A stretch of DNA of 64,000 nucleotides from an uncultured Massilia sp. (GCF_913773735.1 NZ_CAJYEB010000022.1:1-64000); one strand, 5' to 3'. Positions 16,679-25,659 are shown, counted from the stretch's first letter. The notes: generated by a model not told the origin, from the letters alone. Numbers and translations: made by a program.

Positions 16679-18105
16679 CGCACGGCCCTCCCCAGGCGGG
16701 CCGCCAGCCACCAGGCCAGCGCGGCGGCCGCGCCGAGCCAGGCCAGCAGCACCAGGCCCGCCGGCAGCGCGGCGCGCAGCGTCTGCGCCAGCGGCGCCGG
16801 GACATGGCGGAATTCCGGGAACGTTTTCCAATGGGTCCGGGACACGCGGTTCTCCTTGTCGGGGTTGGTATCGTCCGCATAGCGCAGCGCCTGCGCCTGG
16901 AGACGGTTCAGTCCTTGCACGAGGTCGTAGCGATAGCGCTCGCCCTGTTCGAGGAAGCGGCGGTAGGCCGCGAGGTCGGTGCCCGCTACCGTCATCGACA
17001 GGCGGCGCAGGGCCAGCGCGGGACTGATCCAGCCGAAGGCGTCGACCACTGCGCTTTGCCGTTCCTGTCGGTCGAACGCGGCATTCGCGTAGCGGTCGAA
17101 CAGCGCGCTCGACTGGCGTTCCCCTTCGATCCCGACCAGGCCCTTGTAGTTGACCGGCAGGTCCTCGATGCGCGCCACGCCGTAGCGCCGCAGCAGGGCG
17201 GCGCGGAAGGCGGCGAACTTCGGATCGTGCGGATCGTGCGCGTCGCCCAGGGCGCGGTAGTCGCGCTGCACGTTGATGTTGTCCTCGGCGCGGCTCGGCA
17301 GCACGACGGCGGCGTTCGCCACATCCGGCGCCCAGCGCGGCACCATGACGACGACGAGCGCCCACGCGGTCAGCAGGGCGAGCAGGGCGTCGCGGCCCCG
17401 CCGGCACAGCGTGGACACGGCGACCACCACCAGCGTCCACAACGCCAGCCAGCCGGCGTACGCGGCGCCGAGCAGCAGGACGGGCTGCCACGCCGCCTGG
17501 CCGCGCGCGGCCAGCCAGGCCAGGCCGAGCAGCGCCGGCGCCAGCGCGAGGCCCGCGAAGCCGGCCAGGGCGAGCCATTTGCCCAGCACGAGCTCGCGGC
17601 TGCGCACGCCCTGCGCGAGCAGCACGCGCAGCGTCCCGGACTCGCGCTCGCGCGCGACCCCGGCGTGGCCGAAGAACACGAGCAGCAGCGGCGTGAGCAC
17701 CTGCAGCACGAAGGCCGGCGTGAGCTGTCCGAAGCGCAGCAGCAGGGAATGCTGGCGGACGTCGCCGAAGTTCGCGCTGTTCTGGCGGTGCCCTTCGAGG
17801 AACATCGTGTTGCCGGTGTAGCCGTCGATGCCGGAATCGAAGGCGGCCAGCGGATTGAGGGGACGGAACAGGAAGTGACCGAAGTGCACCATGCGGTGCG
17901 GATGGCGGTCCGGCTGCGCTTCGAACGCGTGGTTCGCCATGGCCTGGTAATGCGCGCGTTCGGCGGCCACGCCGCGCTGGTGCTCGTGGGCGCTCAGCAC
18001 CGCGAACAGCGTCAGCACGATCAGCAGGAGCAGGCTCGAGACGGCGGCGCGGTCGCGGAACAGGCAGCGCCATTCGTCGCGTGCGATGCGGATGGCGACG
18101 TTCAT
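16675..18105 (-). CDS. ABC-2 type permease (DUF3526-like), first subunit
   Basis: This 476-aa permease is a paralogue of the following gene: one N-terminal helix (VSSLLLLIVLTLFAVLSA), a large external loop with DGYTGNTMFLEGHRQN, central helices including VLTPLLLVFFGHAG with the ERESGTLR motif typical of ABC-2 permeases, another loop and a C-terminal helix pair. The start at 18105 overlaps the ATPase stop (ATGA), and its own stop overlaps the next permease. All three are therefore coupled and probably made in fixed ratio. Confidence 0.84.
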   Translation of the reverse strand: MNVAIRIARDEWRCLFRDRAAVSSLLLLIVLTLFAVLSAHEHQRGVAAERAHYQAMANHAFEAQPDRHPHRMVHFGHFLFRPLNPLAAFDSGIDGYTGNTMFLEGHRQNSANFGDVRQHSLLLRFGQLTPAFVLQVLTPLLLVFFGHAGVARERESGTLRVLLAQGVRSRELVLGKWLALAGFAGLALAPALLGLAWLAARGQAAWQPVLLLGAAYAGWLALWTLVVVAVSTLCRRGRDALLALLTAWALVVVMVPRWAPDVANAAVVLPSRAEDNINVQRDYRALGDAHDPHDPKFAAFRAALLRRYGVARIEDLPVNYKGLVGIEGERQSSALFDRYANAAFDRQERQSAVVDAFGWISPALALRRLSMTVAGTDLAAYRRFLEQGERYRYDLVQGLNRLQAQALRYADDTNPDKENRVSRTHWKTFPEFRHVPAPLAQTLRAALPAGLVLLAWLGAAAALAWWLAARLGRAVR

Positions 18106-18848
18106 GCGGCTTGCCCTCCGTAGCGGCGGTGCAGGGCGCGCACGTCGAAGCGGTCGGCGCCGGACGCCGCCACCTCCTCGACCAGGCGTCCGGCGTCGAG
18201 GAAGCCGATGCGGTCGGCGACGTCGGCGGCGCCCAGCAGGTCGTGCGTGACCATCAGCACGGCCACGCCCTGGCCGCGCAGCACGCCGAGGAGCCGGGTG
18301 AATTCCGCGCTCGCCTGCGGATCCAGTCCCGACGTGGGTTCGTCGAGCAGCAGCACGGGGACGCGCCGCGCCAGCGCCAGGCCGATCGCCACCTTCTGGC
18401 GCATGCCTTTCGAGAACCCGGCGACGCGGCGGTCGACCGCGTCCGCGGCCAGGCCGGCCGCCGCCAGCGCGGCGTCGATCGGCGCGTGCTGCGGCGCCTG
18501 GCCAGCCAGGGCGAGCAGGTAGGCGACGTTCTCGCGCGCCGTCAGGTGGTCGTACAGCGCGACGTTTTCCGGAATGTAGGCAAGCATCCGGCGCGCCTGC
18601 TCGGGATGCGCGGCGGGGTCGGCGCCGTGCACCCGGACCTGGCCGGCGGTCGGGGCGACGAAGCCCAGGAACAGGCTCAGCGTCGTGGTCTTGCCGGCGC
18701 CGTTCGCGCCCAGCAGCGCGTAGATCTCGCCGGCGCGCACGTGCAGGTCGAGGCCGTGCAGGATCGTCTTGCGGCCGTAGCCGGCGATGACGCCGGTCGC
18801 CGCGAGGACGGGGTCGGGCAGGGATGGGGTAGTCAAGGGGTTCTCCAT
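18102..18848 (-). CDS. ABC transporter ATP-binding protein
   Basis: This 248-aa ATPase drives the two ABC-2 permeases encoded next. It has Walker A GANGAGKTT, signature GFSKGMRQKVAIG, Walker B VLLLDEPTSGLDP and a switch His in VMVTHD-like LMVTHDLLG. Length and order are normal for an ABC-2 partner ATPase. I start at the ATG at 18848 (MENPLTTPSLPDP). The open frame extends further upstream, but that part has no conserved sequence. Four-base overlap with the permease shows coupling. Confidence 0.9.
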   Translation of the reverse strand: MENPLTTPSLPDPVLAATGVIAGYGRKTILHGLDLHVRAGEIYALLGANGAGKTTTLSLFLGFVAPTAGQVRVHGADPAAHPEQARRMLAYIPENVALYDHLTARENVAYLLALAGQAPQHAPIDAALAAAGLAADAVDRRVAGFSKGMRQKVAIGLALARRVPVLLLDEPTSGLDPQASAEFTRLLGVLRGQGVAVLMVTHDLLGAADVADRIGFLDAGRLVEEVAASGADRFDVRALHRRYGGQAA

Positions 18849-19141
18849 GTCGAGGGTCGGTGGTCGGATGCGGATGGTGCCGTCGATGTCCCGCTGCGCT
18901 TCCCGCCGTCGGCCCCGGCGCCGGGACGCGCGACGGCGCCAGCCGTGCGCCGTGCGGCGGCGCGCGGGGCTGGACGAACGGCATGCGCCAGCGGGACGTG
19001 CGGCGTTCCCGCGCAGGCGCTCGGCGGCGGTCCGCATCCGCAAAGGAGCGGCACGAACGGGACCGGCGGCCGCCGGCCTGCGCGCGGCGCGCGTACGGGG
19101 ATGCTGCCGGCGTCAGTGCCGGCGCACCGCGTGGAGGCGGG
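18849..19141. other. Intergenic spacer, no gene seen
   Basis: About 290 bases between the ATPase start and the stop of the upstream small gene. The frames here are open because of high G+C but give Arg/Ala-rich translations without conserved features. It could hold a second promoter for the ABC genes. I see no convincing one. Confidence 0.35.
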
Positions 19142-19480
19142 TCAGGAAAGCGGGGAGAGGGCGGCTGGCGGTCCCTGGCCGGGTGGCATCAGGTAGCCGG
19201 GCGCGACGACGAGGATGGGCGCTGGCGCACGCGCCAGCAGGTAGACGACCGCGAGAAAGACGACGAGCAGCAGGGGCGGCGTGGCGGGAACGTCCCCCAG
19301 CGCCGGCGCCGCGGCATGGCACGCCGCGCAGTGGTGCCGGACCTTGCCGTCCTCGTGACGGTGCGCCGCCGCCGCCAGGACCTGGAAGGTGAACAGGGCG
19401 ATGCAGACCAGGACCGCGAGACGGGTCAGCCGCGACAGGGCGCGTGCAGGCGTGGCGGCTTGTTCGATGGCGAGATGCAT
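19142..19480 (-). CDS. Small membrane protein, DUF2946-like, His/Cys motif
   Basis: This 112-aa protein has one N-terminal membrane segment (LAVLVCIALFTFQVLAAAA), then AHRHEDGKVRHHCAACHAA, a His/Cys-rich stretch that could bind metal or haem, and a second hydrophobic segment (PLLLVVFLAVVYLLA). The pattern resembles the DUF2946 family often found beside metal-linked TonB receptors. The gene heads the minus-strand run that leads to the ABC ATPase, permeases and TonB receptor, about 100 bases after a possible Fur box. A role in metal binding or homeostasis fits but is unproven. Confidence 0.65.
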   Translation of the reverse strand: MHLAIEQAATPARALSRLTRLAVLVCIALFTFQVLAAAAHRHEDGKVRHHCAACHAAAPALGDVPATPPLLLVVFLAVVYLLARAPAPILVVAPGYLMPPGQGPPAALSPLS

Positions 19481-19583
19481 GGCCTGGATCAGGAAACGAT
19501 GAATGCGTGCACGACGGATGAAACGACTCCGGCCTGGACGACGGCCGCATCCGACGGCAGTGCGTGGCCGTCGGATCGCCCTA

Positions 19584-19602
19584 GATAATGCAAGGCATTT
19601 GC
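19584..19602. promoter_or_regulatory. Possible Fur box
   Basis: GATAATGCAAGGCATTTGC matches the 19-base Fur consensus at 13 positions by hand count, including GATAATG and the CATT of the second arm. It lies about 100 bases before the small membrane protein that starts the ABC/TonB run, the right place for iron-dependent repression. DNA around it is unusually AT-rich (GCAATAATAG follows). Confidence 0.5.
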
Positions 19603-19699
19603 AATAATAGCGCATGTTCGGCGTGCTTCGCAATACACGGGCGCCGCCGATGCATGCCGTCCCGGCGCTGGCGGCGGCCGTGCCGCCAGCGAGGCGATT

Positions 19700-20614
19700 T
19701 CAACCAGCCGGGTCCCGGCCCCGCCGCTCGCCAGGCTTCAAGCCCGCCACGATGCGCGCCGCGTCCTTCGCGGGCGGCAACCCGAAGGCGCGCGCATATT
19801 CGCGGCTGAACTGGGTGGGACTTTCGTAGCCGACGTCATGCGCCGCCCTGGTGACGCTGTGGCCCGTCGCGATCAGGCGGGTCCGGGCCTGCAGCAGGCG
19901 GATCTGCTTCTGGTACTGCAGCGGACTGAGCGCGGTCACGGCCTTGAAGCGGCGATGGAACGCCGACACGCTCATCGCCGCCTCTGCGGCCAGTTCTTCC
20001 ATGCGCAGCGGGCGCGCATAGTCGCGCCGGATGCGCTGGATGACCCGGTTGATCCGCGCCAGGCCGGTATCCGGCATGGCGATGTCGTGCAGCATCCAGC
20101 CCATCGGCCCCTGCAGGACCCGGTAGAGGATTTCGCGCTCGTAGGCCGGCGCGAGCGCGGGAATATCGGCCGGGCGCGTCATCAGGCGCAGCATGCGGAC
20201 CCAGGCGTCCAGCAGCTCCGCGGTCACGGCGGCGACCGAGAACCCGGTCTCCCGGCGCTGCGCGGCGGCGGCATCGGGCAGGTCCGCGAACAGGCCGCCG
20301 ATCACGGCCGGGGCGAGCGTGAGACTCACCGCCAGGTAGGGCGCGCCGCAGGCGCTGCCGCGCACGACGCCGGCCGCCGGCAGGTCGACGGACATGACGA
20401 AATAGGTGGCGGGATCGTAGTGCAGCGTCTGGCCGCCGACCGTCATCGACTTGCTGCCCTGCAGGATCAGGTTGACCATGGGTTCGTAGACGGCCGCCAG
20501 TTCATGTTCCGGCACCGCCCCCTGGACCATCGCGACGCGCGGGATGCCGGTTTCGGTGCGGCGGTTGTGCGCGTGGGCGGCCAGCCTGCGCAGTTCGTTC
20601 AAGGGGTCTTCCAT
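19700..20614 (-). CDS. AraC-family transcriptional regulator with AraC_N-type sensor domain
   Basis: This 304-aa protein has an N-terminal ligand domain with VYEPMVNLILQGSKSMTVGG, typical of the AraC_N family, and a C-terminal double HTH: MEELAAEAAMSVSAFHRRFK and VTRAAHDVGYESPTQFSREY. It is transcribed away from the SDR gene at 20748 and probably regulates it together with the VOC gene. I chose ATG 20614 because similarity to the family begins at about that point. An in-frame upstream start would add 13 residues. Confidence 0.88.
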   Translation of the reverse strand: MEDPLNELRRLAAHAHNRRTETGIPRVAMVQGAVPEHELAAVYEPMVNLILQGSKSMTVGGQTLHYDPATYFVMSVDLPAAGVVRGSACGAPYLAVSLTLAPAVIGGLFADLPDAAAAQRRETGFSVAAVTAELLDAWVRMLRLMTRPADIPALAPAYEREILYRVLQGPMGWMLHDIAMPDTGLARINRVIQRIRRDYARPLRMEELAAEAAMSVSAFHRRFKAVTALSPLQYQKQIRLLQARTRLIATGHSVTRAAHDVGYESPTQFSREYARAFGLPPAKDAARIVAGLKPGERRGRDPAG

Positions 20615-20747
20615 GGCGTCATTGAACGTCGAAACCGCTCCCGCCGCAAGCACAAAGCAGGATTGGGCAGGATCGAGGGAGGATCAGGCGGGTCGGGGCA
20701 GTGCGCCAGACGTATCGTGTGGTCACTGAACGTCAATGGAGGCACAC

Positions 20748-21491
20748 ATGGGTATCATCGTCATCACCGGCGGCAGCCGCGGCATCGGCGCCAGCACGGC
20801 GCTCGCATCCGCGCGGCGCGGTCTGGGCATCATCCTCACCTACCACCGCGACGCGGATGCCGCGCAGGACGTGGTCCGGCGCATCGGCGACGCGGGCGGC
20901 AAGGCGGTGGCCCTCCAGCTGGACGTCGCCGACACCGGCGCCTTCGCCGCGTTCCGCGCGGCGGTGGAACGGGCGCTGCGCGCCACGTGGGGCGAGCGCC
21001 GGCTGGCCGGCCTGGTCAACAACGCCGGCTACGGCCTGTACAACCCGATCGAGACCGTCACCGAAGCCCAGTTCGACGGCCTGATGAACGTGCACCTGAA
21101 GGGCCCGTTCTTCCTGACCCAGGCGCTGTTGCCGCTGCTGGGCGAGGGGGCCGCCATCGTCAACCTGACCAGTGCGACCACGCGCGTGGCGACGCCGGGC
21201 GTGGCGCCCTACGCCACCTTCAAGGGCGGCCTGGAGGTGCTCACGCGCTACATGGCCAAGGAGTTCGGCGCACGCGGCATCCGCGTCAACTCGGTATCGC
21301 CGGGGCCCATCCGCACCGGACTGGGGGGCGGACTGAACGCCGAGTTCGAGGCGCTGCTGGCGTCGCAGACCGCGCTCGGGCGGGTCGGCGAACCGGACGA
21401 GGTGGCGCGCGTGATCGCCGCGCTGCTGACGGACGACGGCCGCTGGATCAACGGGCAGGACATCGAAGTCGCCGGCGGCTACGTCATCTGA
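20748..21491 (+). CDS. Short-chain dehydrogenase/reductase (SDR)
   Basis: This 247-aa NAD(P)-dependent oxidoreductase has the Rossmann motif TGGSRGIG (residues 7-14), NNAG (91-94), catalytic Ser142, Tyr155 and Lys159 in YATFK, and PG at the end of the substrate loop. The ATG at 20748 is preceded by GGAGG at the right distance. An ATG at 20736 lies inside the ribosome binding site region and is less likely. It is divergent from an AraC regulator and 10 bases upstream of a VOC gene. The substrate is unknown. Confidence 0.9.
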   Translation: MGIIVITGGSRGIGASTALASARRGLGIILTYHRDADAAQDVVRRIGDAGGKAVALQLDVADTGAFAAFRAAVERALRATWGERRLAGLVNNAGYGLYNPIETVTEAQFDGLMNVHLKGPFFLTQALLPLLGEGAAIVNLTSATTRVATPGVAPYATFKGGLEVLTRYMAKEFGARGIRVNSVSPGPIRTGLGGGLNAEFEALLASQTALGRVGEPDEVARVIAALLTDDGRWINGQDIEVAGGYVI

Positions 21492-21501
21492 GGAGGCATG
21501 C

Positions 21502-21903
21502 ATGCTCGATCACATCTTCCTCACCGTCGGCGATACCGATCGCGCGATCGCCTTCTACGAACGCGTGCTTCCCATCCTGGGGATGACGAGCCGCCTGGAC
21601 TATGACGGCAAGGCCGGCCCGGCCGGCCATCCCGACCTGAAGGGATTCGGCGGGCGCGGGCGCATGGACTTCTGGCTGCGACAGGGCGCTGCCGCGCCGG
21701 GCGCGGTGCACGTGGGTTTCGCCGCCACGTCCGCAGCGATGGTCGACGCGGCGTTCGCCGCGGCCGTGGCGGCCGGCGCGAGCGCGATCCATGCGCCGGG
21801 CCCGCAGCGTCACTACGATCCCCGCTACTACGCCGCACAGGTCAGGGACCCGGACGGTTACAGCCTCGAGTTCGTCTACAAGCGCTGGCAGCATGGGGCG
21901 TGA
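21502..21903 (+). CDS. VOC-family (glyoxalase/dioxygenase-like) protein
   Basis: This 133-aa protein has the vicinal oxygen chelate fold pattern: LDHIFLTVGDTDRAIAFYERVL at the start, HVGF in the second module, and VRDPDGYSLEFVYK at the end. A metal site could be formed by His4, His in AVHVGF and the final Glu. It follows the SDR gene by 10 bases with GAGG as ribosome binding site, so they form a two-gene operon, perhaps for detoxifying a reactive carbonyl. The reaction is not determined. Confidence 0.85.
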   Translation: MLDHIFLTVGDTDRAIAFYERVLPILGMTSRLDYDGKAGPAGHPDLKGFGGRGRMDFWLRQGAAAPGAVHVGFAATSAAMVDAAFAAAVAAGASAIHAPGPQRHYDPRYYAAQVRDPDGYSLEFVYKRWQHGA

Positions 21904-22149
21904 CGCGATGGCTCATCGGAACGGGCGGCTGCGTAGCGTCGAACGCCTTCGACGTCGACGCCGCGCCGGTGCGGTCCGCGCCGACGCGGTGATCGACGGC
22001 CCGTCCAGCGGGCATCGCTTCGCCGGCCATGCGGGCGTCCGGCGCCATGTCGCGGGGTATGGCGTTGCCTCCGCTGGACTTCGGCGTCGCTGTCGACAAG
22101 CTGTTGTTCGGGTCCCGTTCCTTCCCGAGGCGTCGATGCGGATGAGGCA

Positions 22150-22638
22150 TCACGGCAGCGTCTTCGCACTGCGCGATCCGTCCGGCCTGGCGGCCGAGCC
22201 GGTGTCGAGGCTGGTGCTGCCCGGTGCCGCGTGGCGTTCCAGGCATGCGAACACCAGCATGCCCGCCAGCATGGCGCCGCTGAAGATCCAGGCCTGCGGG
22301 CCCCCGGTGGCCAGCGAGGCCAGTGCCGGGCCGGGACAGAAGCCGGCGAGGCCCCAGCCCGCGCCGAATGCCAGCCCACCCAGCACCAGGCGGCGATCGA
22401 TCGCCGTCGCGGTGGGCGTGCGCATGGGGTCGCCCAGCAGCGCGCGTTCGCGCCTGCCGCCCAGGCCGAAGCCGACCAGCCCGACCATGACGGCGCCGCC
22501 CATGACGAAGGCGAGCGAAGGATCCCAGTTGCCGGCCAGGTCGAGAAAGCCCTGGACCTTGGCCGGATCGGTCATTCCCGACAGGATCAGGCCGATCCCG
22601 AAGACCAGGCCGGCGAGCGCTGCACTGACGTTCTTCAT
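22150..22638 (-). CDS. YeeE/YedE-family membrane protein (second half, DUF6691-like)
   Basis: This 162-aa integral membrane protein has four hydrophobic segments with the family motifs GIGLILSGMTDPAKVQGFLD and GAGWGLAGFCPGPALASL. The Cys in GFCPGP is conserved in sulfur-transporting YeeE proteins. It works with the neighbouring 143-aa protein as a split YeeE/YedE transporter, probably for thiosulfate or a related sulfur species. The C-terminal tail after residue 135 is variable. It lies last in an operon with an ArsR-type sulfur sensor. Confidence 0.88.
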   Translation of the reverse strand: MKNVSAALAGLVFGIGLILSGMTDPAKVQGFLDLAGNWDPSLAFVMGGAVMVGLVGFGLGGRRERALLGDPMRTPTATAIDRRLVLGGLAFGAGWGLAGFCPGPALASLATGGPQAWIFSGAMLAGMLVFACLERHAAPGSTSLDTGSAARPDGSRSAKTLP

Positions 22639-22652
22639 GGTGCGTTTCCTCC

Positions 22653-23084
22653 TCAAGCGAGCGCGTGGCGCAGCACGAACACCGTCACGAAGCCGGCGAG
22701 CATGAACGACACCGTCGCCACCAGCGAGCGTGGCGAGCGGCGCGCCAGGCCGCACACGCCGTGGCCACTGGTGCAGCCGGACCCGTAGCGGGTACCGATG
22801 CCGACCAGCAGCCCGGCCGCCACCAGCATGCCGGTGCCGGCGTCGATCCGTGCCGGGGGCAGGGGCGCGAACAGGCCGTAGGCCAGCGGCGCCGCGACGA
22901 GTCCGGCCAGGAACGCCAGGCGCCAGCCGATGTCGCCGCGGACCGGGCGCAACAGGCCGCCGAGGATGCCGCTGATGCCGGCGATCCGCCCGTTCAACAG
23001 GAACAGGCCCGACGCGGCCAGGCCGATCAGCAGGCCGCCGCCCAGCGCCGTCCACGGCGTGAAGTGAATGGTGTCGATGTTCAT
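22653..23084 (-). CDS. YeeE/YedE-family membrane protein (first half)
   Basis: This 143-aa membrane protein has the motifs NGRIAGISGILGGLL and GIGTRYGSGCTSGHGVCGL. The latter carries the Cys of the YeeE selectivity path and the GHGVCG signature. It would pair with the downstream YeeE-type gene 14 bases away to move thiosulfate or persulfide sulfur across the inner membrane. The preceding regulator gene is 11 bases upstream. Confidence 0.9.
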   Translation of the reverse strand: MNIDTIHFTPWTALGGGLLIGLAASGLFLLNGRIAGISGILGGLLRPVRGDIGWRLAFLAGLVAAPLAYGLFAPLPPARIDAGTGMLVAAGLLVGIGTRYGSGCTSGHGVCGLARRSPRSLVATVSFMLAGFVTVFVLRHALA

Positions 23085-23095
23085 CGTCGGCGACC

Positions 23096-23416
23096 TCAAG
23101 GCTTGTGGCAGAACTGTTGGTAAAGGACGTCCAGCACCGCCCGGGCTTCCTTGCTGGCCAGGCGGTAGTAGATCTGCTTGCCCTCGCGGCGCGTCTCGAC
23201 CAGCTGTTCCTCGCGCAGCACGCCCAGTTGCTGGGACAGCGTGGGCTGCTGGATACCGAGCACGGATTCCAGTTCGCCGACGCGGAATTCTCCCTGCGTC
23301 AATTGGCACAGCAGCAGCAGGCGGTCGGGGTTACCGAGCGCTTTCAGCAGGGCGCAGGCACGGCTGGCCGCTGCCCGCATGTCCGGTAGTGCGAAGGTTT
23401 CCTGGTCCTGCGTCAT
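23096..23416 (-). CDS. bigR: ArsR-family repressor, BigR/SqrR-like sulfide or persulfide sensor
   Basis: This 106-aa winged-helix repressor has the ArsR recognition region VLGIQQPTLSQQLGVLREEQLV. Two cysteines lie where BigR/SqrR sensors have theirs: one in LLLLCQLTQGE and one near the C-terminus in YQQFCHKP. In those proteins persulfide joins the pair and releases DNA. It precedes two YeeE/YedE genes and follows an AT-rich inverted repeat, so it probably represses its own sulfur-handling operon. A third Cys in RACALLKALG is extra. Confidence 0.85.
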   Translation of the reverse strand: MTQDQETFALPDMRAAASRACALLKALGNPDRLLLLCQLTQGEFRVGELESVLGIQQPTLSQQLGVLREEQLVETRREGKQIYYRLASKEARAVLDVLYQQFCHKP

Positions 23417-23442
23417 CGCGCGCGCTCCATACGGTAGATCAT

Positions 23443-23477
23443 GAATATATATTATATTATTTAACGATATATATTTC
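23443..23477. promoter_or_regulatory. AT-rich inverted repeat, probable BigR-type operator
   Basis: GAATATATAT (23443-23452) is mirrored by ATATATATTTC (23467-23477). The block is almost pure A+T inside very GC-rich DNA. BigR binds AT-rich palindromes of this type overlapping its own promoter. It lies about 30 bases before the repressor gene start. Confidence 0.65.
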
Positions 23478-23705
23478 AATAGATTGATCGTGCCGCACGG
23501 TCGCTGGCGTGGTCGACGCGGCGCCAGCAATGCGCCCGTGGCGCCGCCTCCGCGCCGTTTCCGATCTGGTGCGCGGACAAGCACACCGTCGCTGGCGCCC
23601 GTATCGTGCCGTTCGCTCCCGCCATCCGCCATGTCGTCGCAATGCCGGCACGCCGCCGCCGCGCCGCGCTATCGTTCCGGTTCCACGACTACCGGAGAAT
23701 TCGCA

Positions 23706-25163
23706 ATGTCCACACCACGACGCCTGGCCGCCGCTTGTCTTGTCCCGCTGGCCGCCATCGGCTGCGCGTTGCAACCCGCGGCGCGCGGCGACGGCGATCC
23801 CGCCACGCGGATCGCCGGCGGCCTGCGCCAGCGGATCGCGATCGAGGGCGAGCCCGTGCCCACCTTCGACATCCAGGACCGCCTGCGCCGCTACCATGTC
23901 GCTAGCGTCAGCATCGCGGTGATCCGGCGCGGGAAGATCGACTGGGCCGGCGTCCATGCTGTGCCGGCGGCCGGGCCGGTCGACACCGGCACGCTGTACC
24001 AGGCCGCCTCGATCAGCAAGGGCCTGACCGGCGTGCTGGCGCAGCGGCTGGCGCGCGCCGGCACGCTGCAGCTCGACACACCCGTGGACGCCTGCCTCGC
24101 GCCGTGGCGCCTGCCGGCGGGGCGGCAGGACGCCGCACATCCGGTCACGCTGCGCCGGCTGCTCGACCATACGGCCGGCGTGACCGTGTCCGGCTTTCCC
24201 GGCTACCCCGCGGCCGGGCCGGTCGCCAGCGTGACGCAGATCCTCGACGGCGCGCCGCCGTCGCTGACGCCGGCGGTGGAGGTCCGCACGGTGCCGGGCA
24301 GCGCCTACGCCTATTCCGGCGGCGGCTACACCGTCGCGCAGGTCGCACTGGAGCACTGCGCGCATGCACCGTTCGCCCGGCTGATGCAGGACGAGGTGCT
24401 GCAGCCGCTGGGCATGCGCCGCAGCACCTTCGCCCAGCCGCTGCCGGCCGGCGAGGGCAATCGCGCGCGCGGCCACTATGCGGACGGCAGCGAGGTCGAA
24501 GGCGGTGCCCGCATCTATCCCGAACTGGCGGCGGCGGGCCTGTGGACGACGGCAAGCGACCTGGCGCGCTTCGCCATCGGCATCCGCCAGGCGTGGCAGG
24601 GGGCGAGCGACTTCCTGACCCGGGACGAGGCGAGCCAGTTCCTGCGGCCCGGCCTGGACAACTACGCCCAGGGCGTGTTCGTGGTGGGAGAAGGCGAGCA
24701 CAAGCGCTTCATGCATTCCGGCGGCAACGCCGGCTTCAAGAGTACCTACGCGATGTACCTGCAGGAAGGCGATGGCGTGGTCGTGCTGACCGATGGCGAC
24801 AACGGATCGTACCTGGGCGGCGAGATCGTCAAGGCGGTGGCGGCCGCCTACGGCTGGCCGGACTTCAAGCCGCGCGGCGTGCGGCGCGGGGTGCTGGACG
24901 CGACGGTGGCCGCGCGCTACGCGGGCGCCTGGCGGCTGGACCGGTTCGAGGGACGCTTCGCCAACCGCTACGAACTGCGCGCCGAGGGCGACGGCTGGGT
25001 GCTGGTCATGCCCGACATCGGACCGACGCGGCTGGTGCCGACCGGAAGCCGCACGCTGGTGGCGCCGGAAACGGGGGAGGAAGTGGAGCTGGCGACGCGG
25101 GACGGGCAGGACGTGGTCCTGATCGGCGCAAGGACGGCGCACCGCATCGCGGCGGCGCATTGA
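23706..25163 (+). CDS. Serine beta-lactamase-fold hydrolase, lipoprotein (class C / esterase type)
   Basis: This 485-aa protein has a lipobox-like signal (CLVPLAAIGC) and the class C beta-lactamase/penicillin-binding fold: SISK (catalytic Ser102 and Lys105), AYSGGGY in the YxN position, and HSGGN in place of KTG. About 100 C-terminal residues after position 385 form an extra beta domain, common in esterase or D-aminopeptidase relatives. The Y-S-G variant argues more for a peptidase or esterase than for drug resistance. ATG at 23706 is preceded by GGAG. Confidence 0.82.
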   Translation: MSTPRRLAAACLVPLAAIGCALQPAARGDGDPATRIAGGLRQRIAIEGEPVPTFDIQDRLRRYHVASVSIAVIRRGKIDWAGVHAVPAAGPVDTGTLYQAASISKGLTGVLAQRLARAGTLQLDTPVDACLAPWRLPAGRQDAAHPVTLRRLLDHTAGVTVSGFPGYPAAGPVASVTQILDGAPPSLTPAVEVRTVPGSAYAYSGGGYTVAQVALEHCAHAPFARLMQDEVLQPLGMRRSTFAQPLPAGEGNRARGHYADGSEVEGGARIYPELAAAGLWTTASDLARFAIGIRQAWQGASDFLTRDEASQFLRPGLDNYAQGVFVVGEGEHKRFMHSGGNAGFKSTYAMYLQEGDGVVVLTDGDNGSYLGGEIVKAVAAAYGWPDFKPRGVRRGVLDATVAARYAGAWRLDRFEGRFANRYELRAEGDGWVLVMPDIGPTRLVPTGSRTLVAPETGEEVELATRDGQDVVLIGARTAHRIAAAH

Positions 25164-25659
25164 GCGCTTCATGCGATCGGCGGGTGCGGGTCGTCCCCGG
25201 CCGGCGTGGCGCAGGACCCTGACGAGGCATTACGTGCCATCTGGCGGCCTGCCGCGGGCAGTCGCTTCCCTCGCGCACGGATCCGCGCACGACGCCAGCG
25301 GCGCGCGTGCCGGAGCGGATTTCGCCGCGCCGCCGTTCGATCACCTCGCAGGCCGCGACCCCGGCCGGCCGCGCGTGCAAGCTCTGGCGGCGCAGGCGGT
25401 GGACGTGGATGTTCAGGTGGGCGACGTCCAGGCCCGGCATCGCCGCCAGTGCGCCGCTGCCGATCCAGCCCTGGCTGCCCGCGTCGAGGCCGCGGCGCGC
25501 GTCGTCCATGCGCAGGCGCCAGCGTCGGCAGGCAGTCATGGCGCCCGGGGCCCTCGTCCAGAATTGCCACGTAGATATTTTTGTGGCACTGTCTGGGACT
25601 GCGCGCGCGCCATGCGGCGTTTGCGCGGTTCCAGGACATCGAAATAACGGAGAACATCC
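25164..25659. other. Intergenic region, no convincing gene
   Basis: Almost 500 bases between the beta-lactamase-fold gene and the S9 peptidase. A minus-strand frame is open through it but lacks a ribosome binding site or any recognisable motif. The last 90 bases (from about 25570) turn AT-richer and probably contain the peptidase promoter. Confidence 0.35.

Noticed and set aside
12957..16880. Very long open frame on the minus strand overlapping the TonB receptor and both permeases
   Set aside because: It is Arg/Pro/Ala-rich with no conserved motif and results from high G+C. The receptor and permease frames carry clear family features in the same DNA.
23706..25163. Beta-lactamase gene as an antibiotic resistance determinant
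   Set aside because: The YSG and HSG variants and the extra C-terminal domain fit esterases or peptidases of the same fold better.
25169..25657. Minus-strand frame in the gap before the S9 peptidase
   Set aside because: Composition is that of an antisense GC-rich frame, no motif and no start signals; I left the region without a gene.
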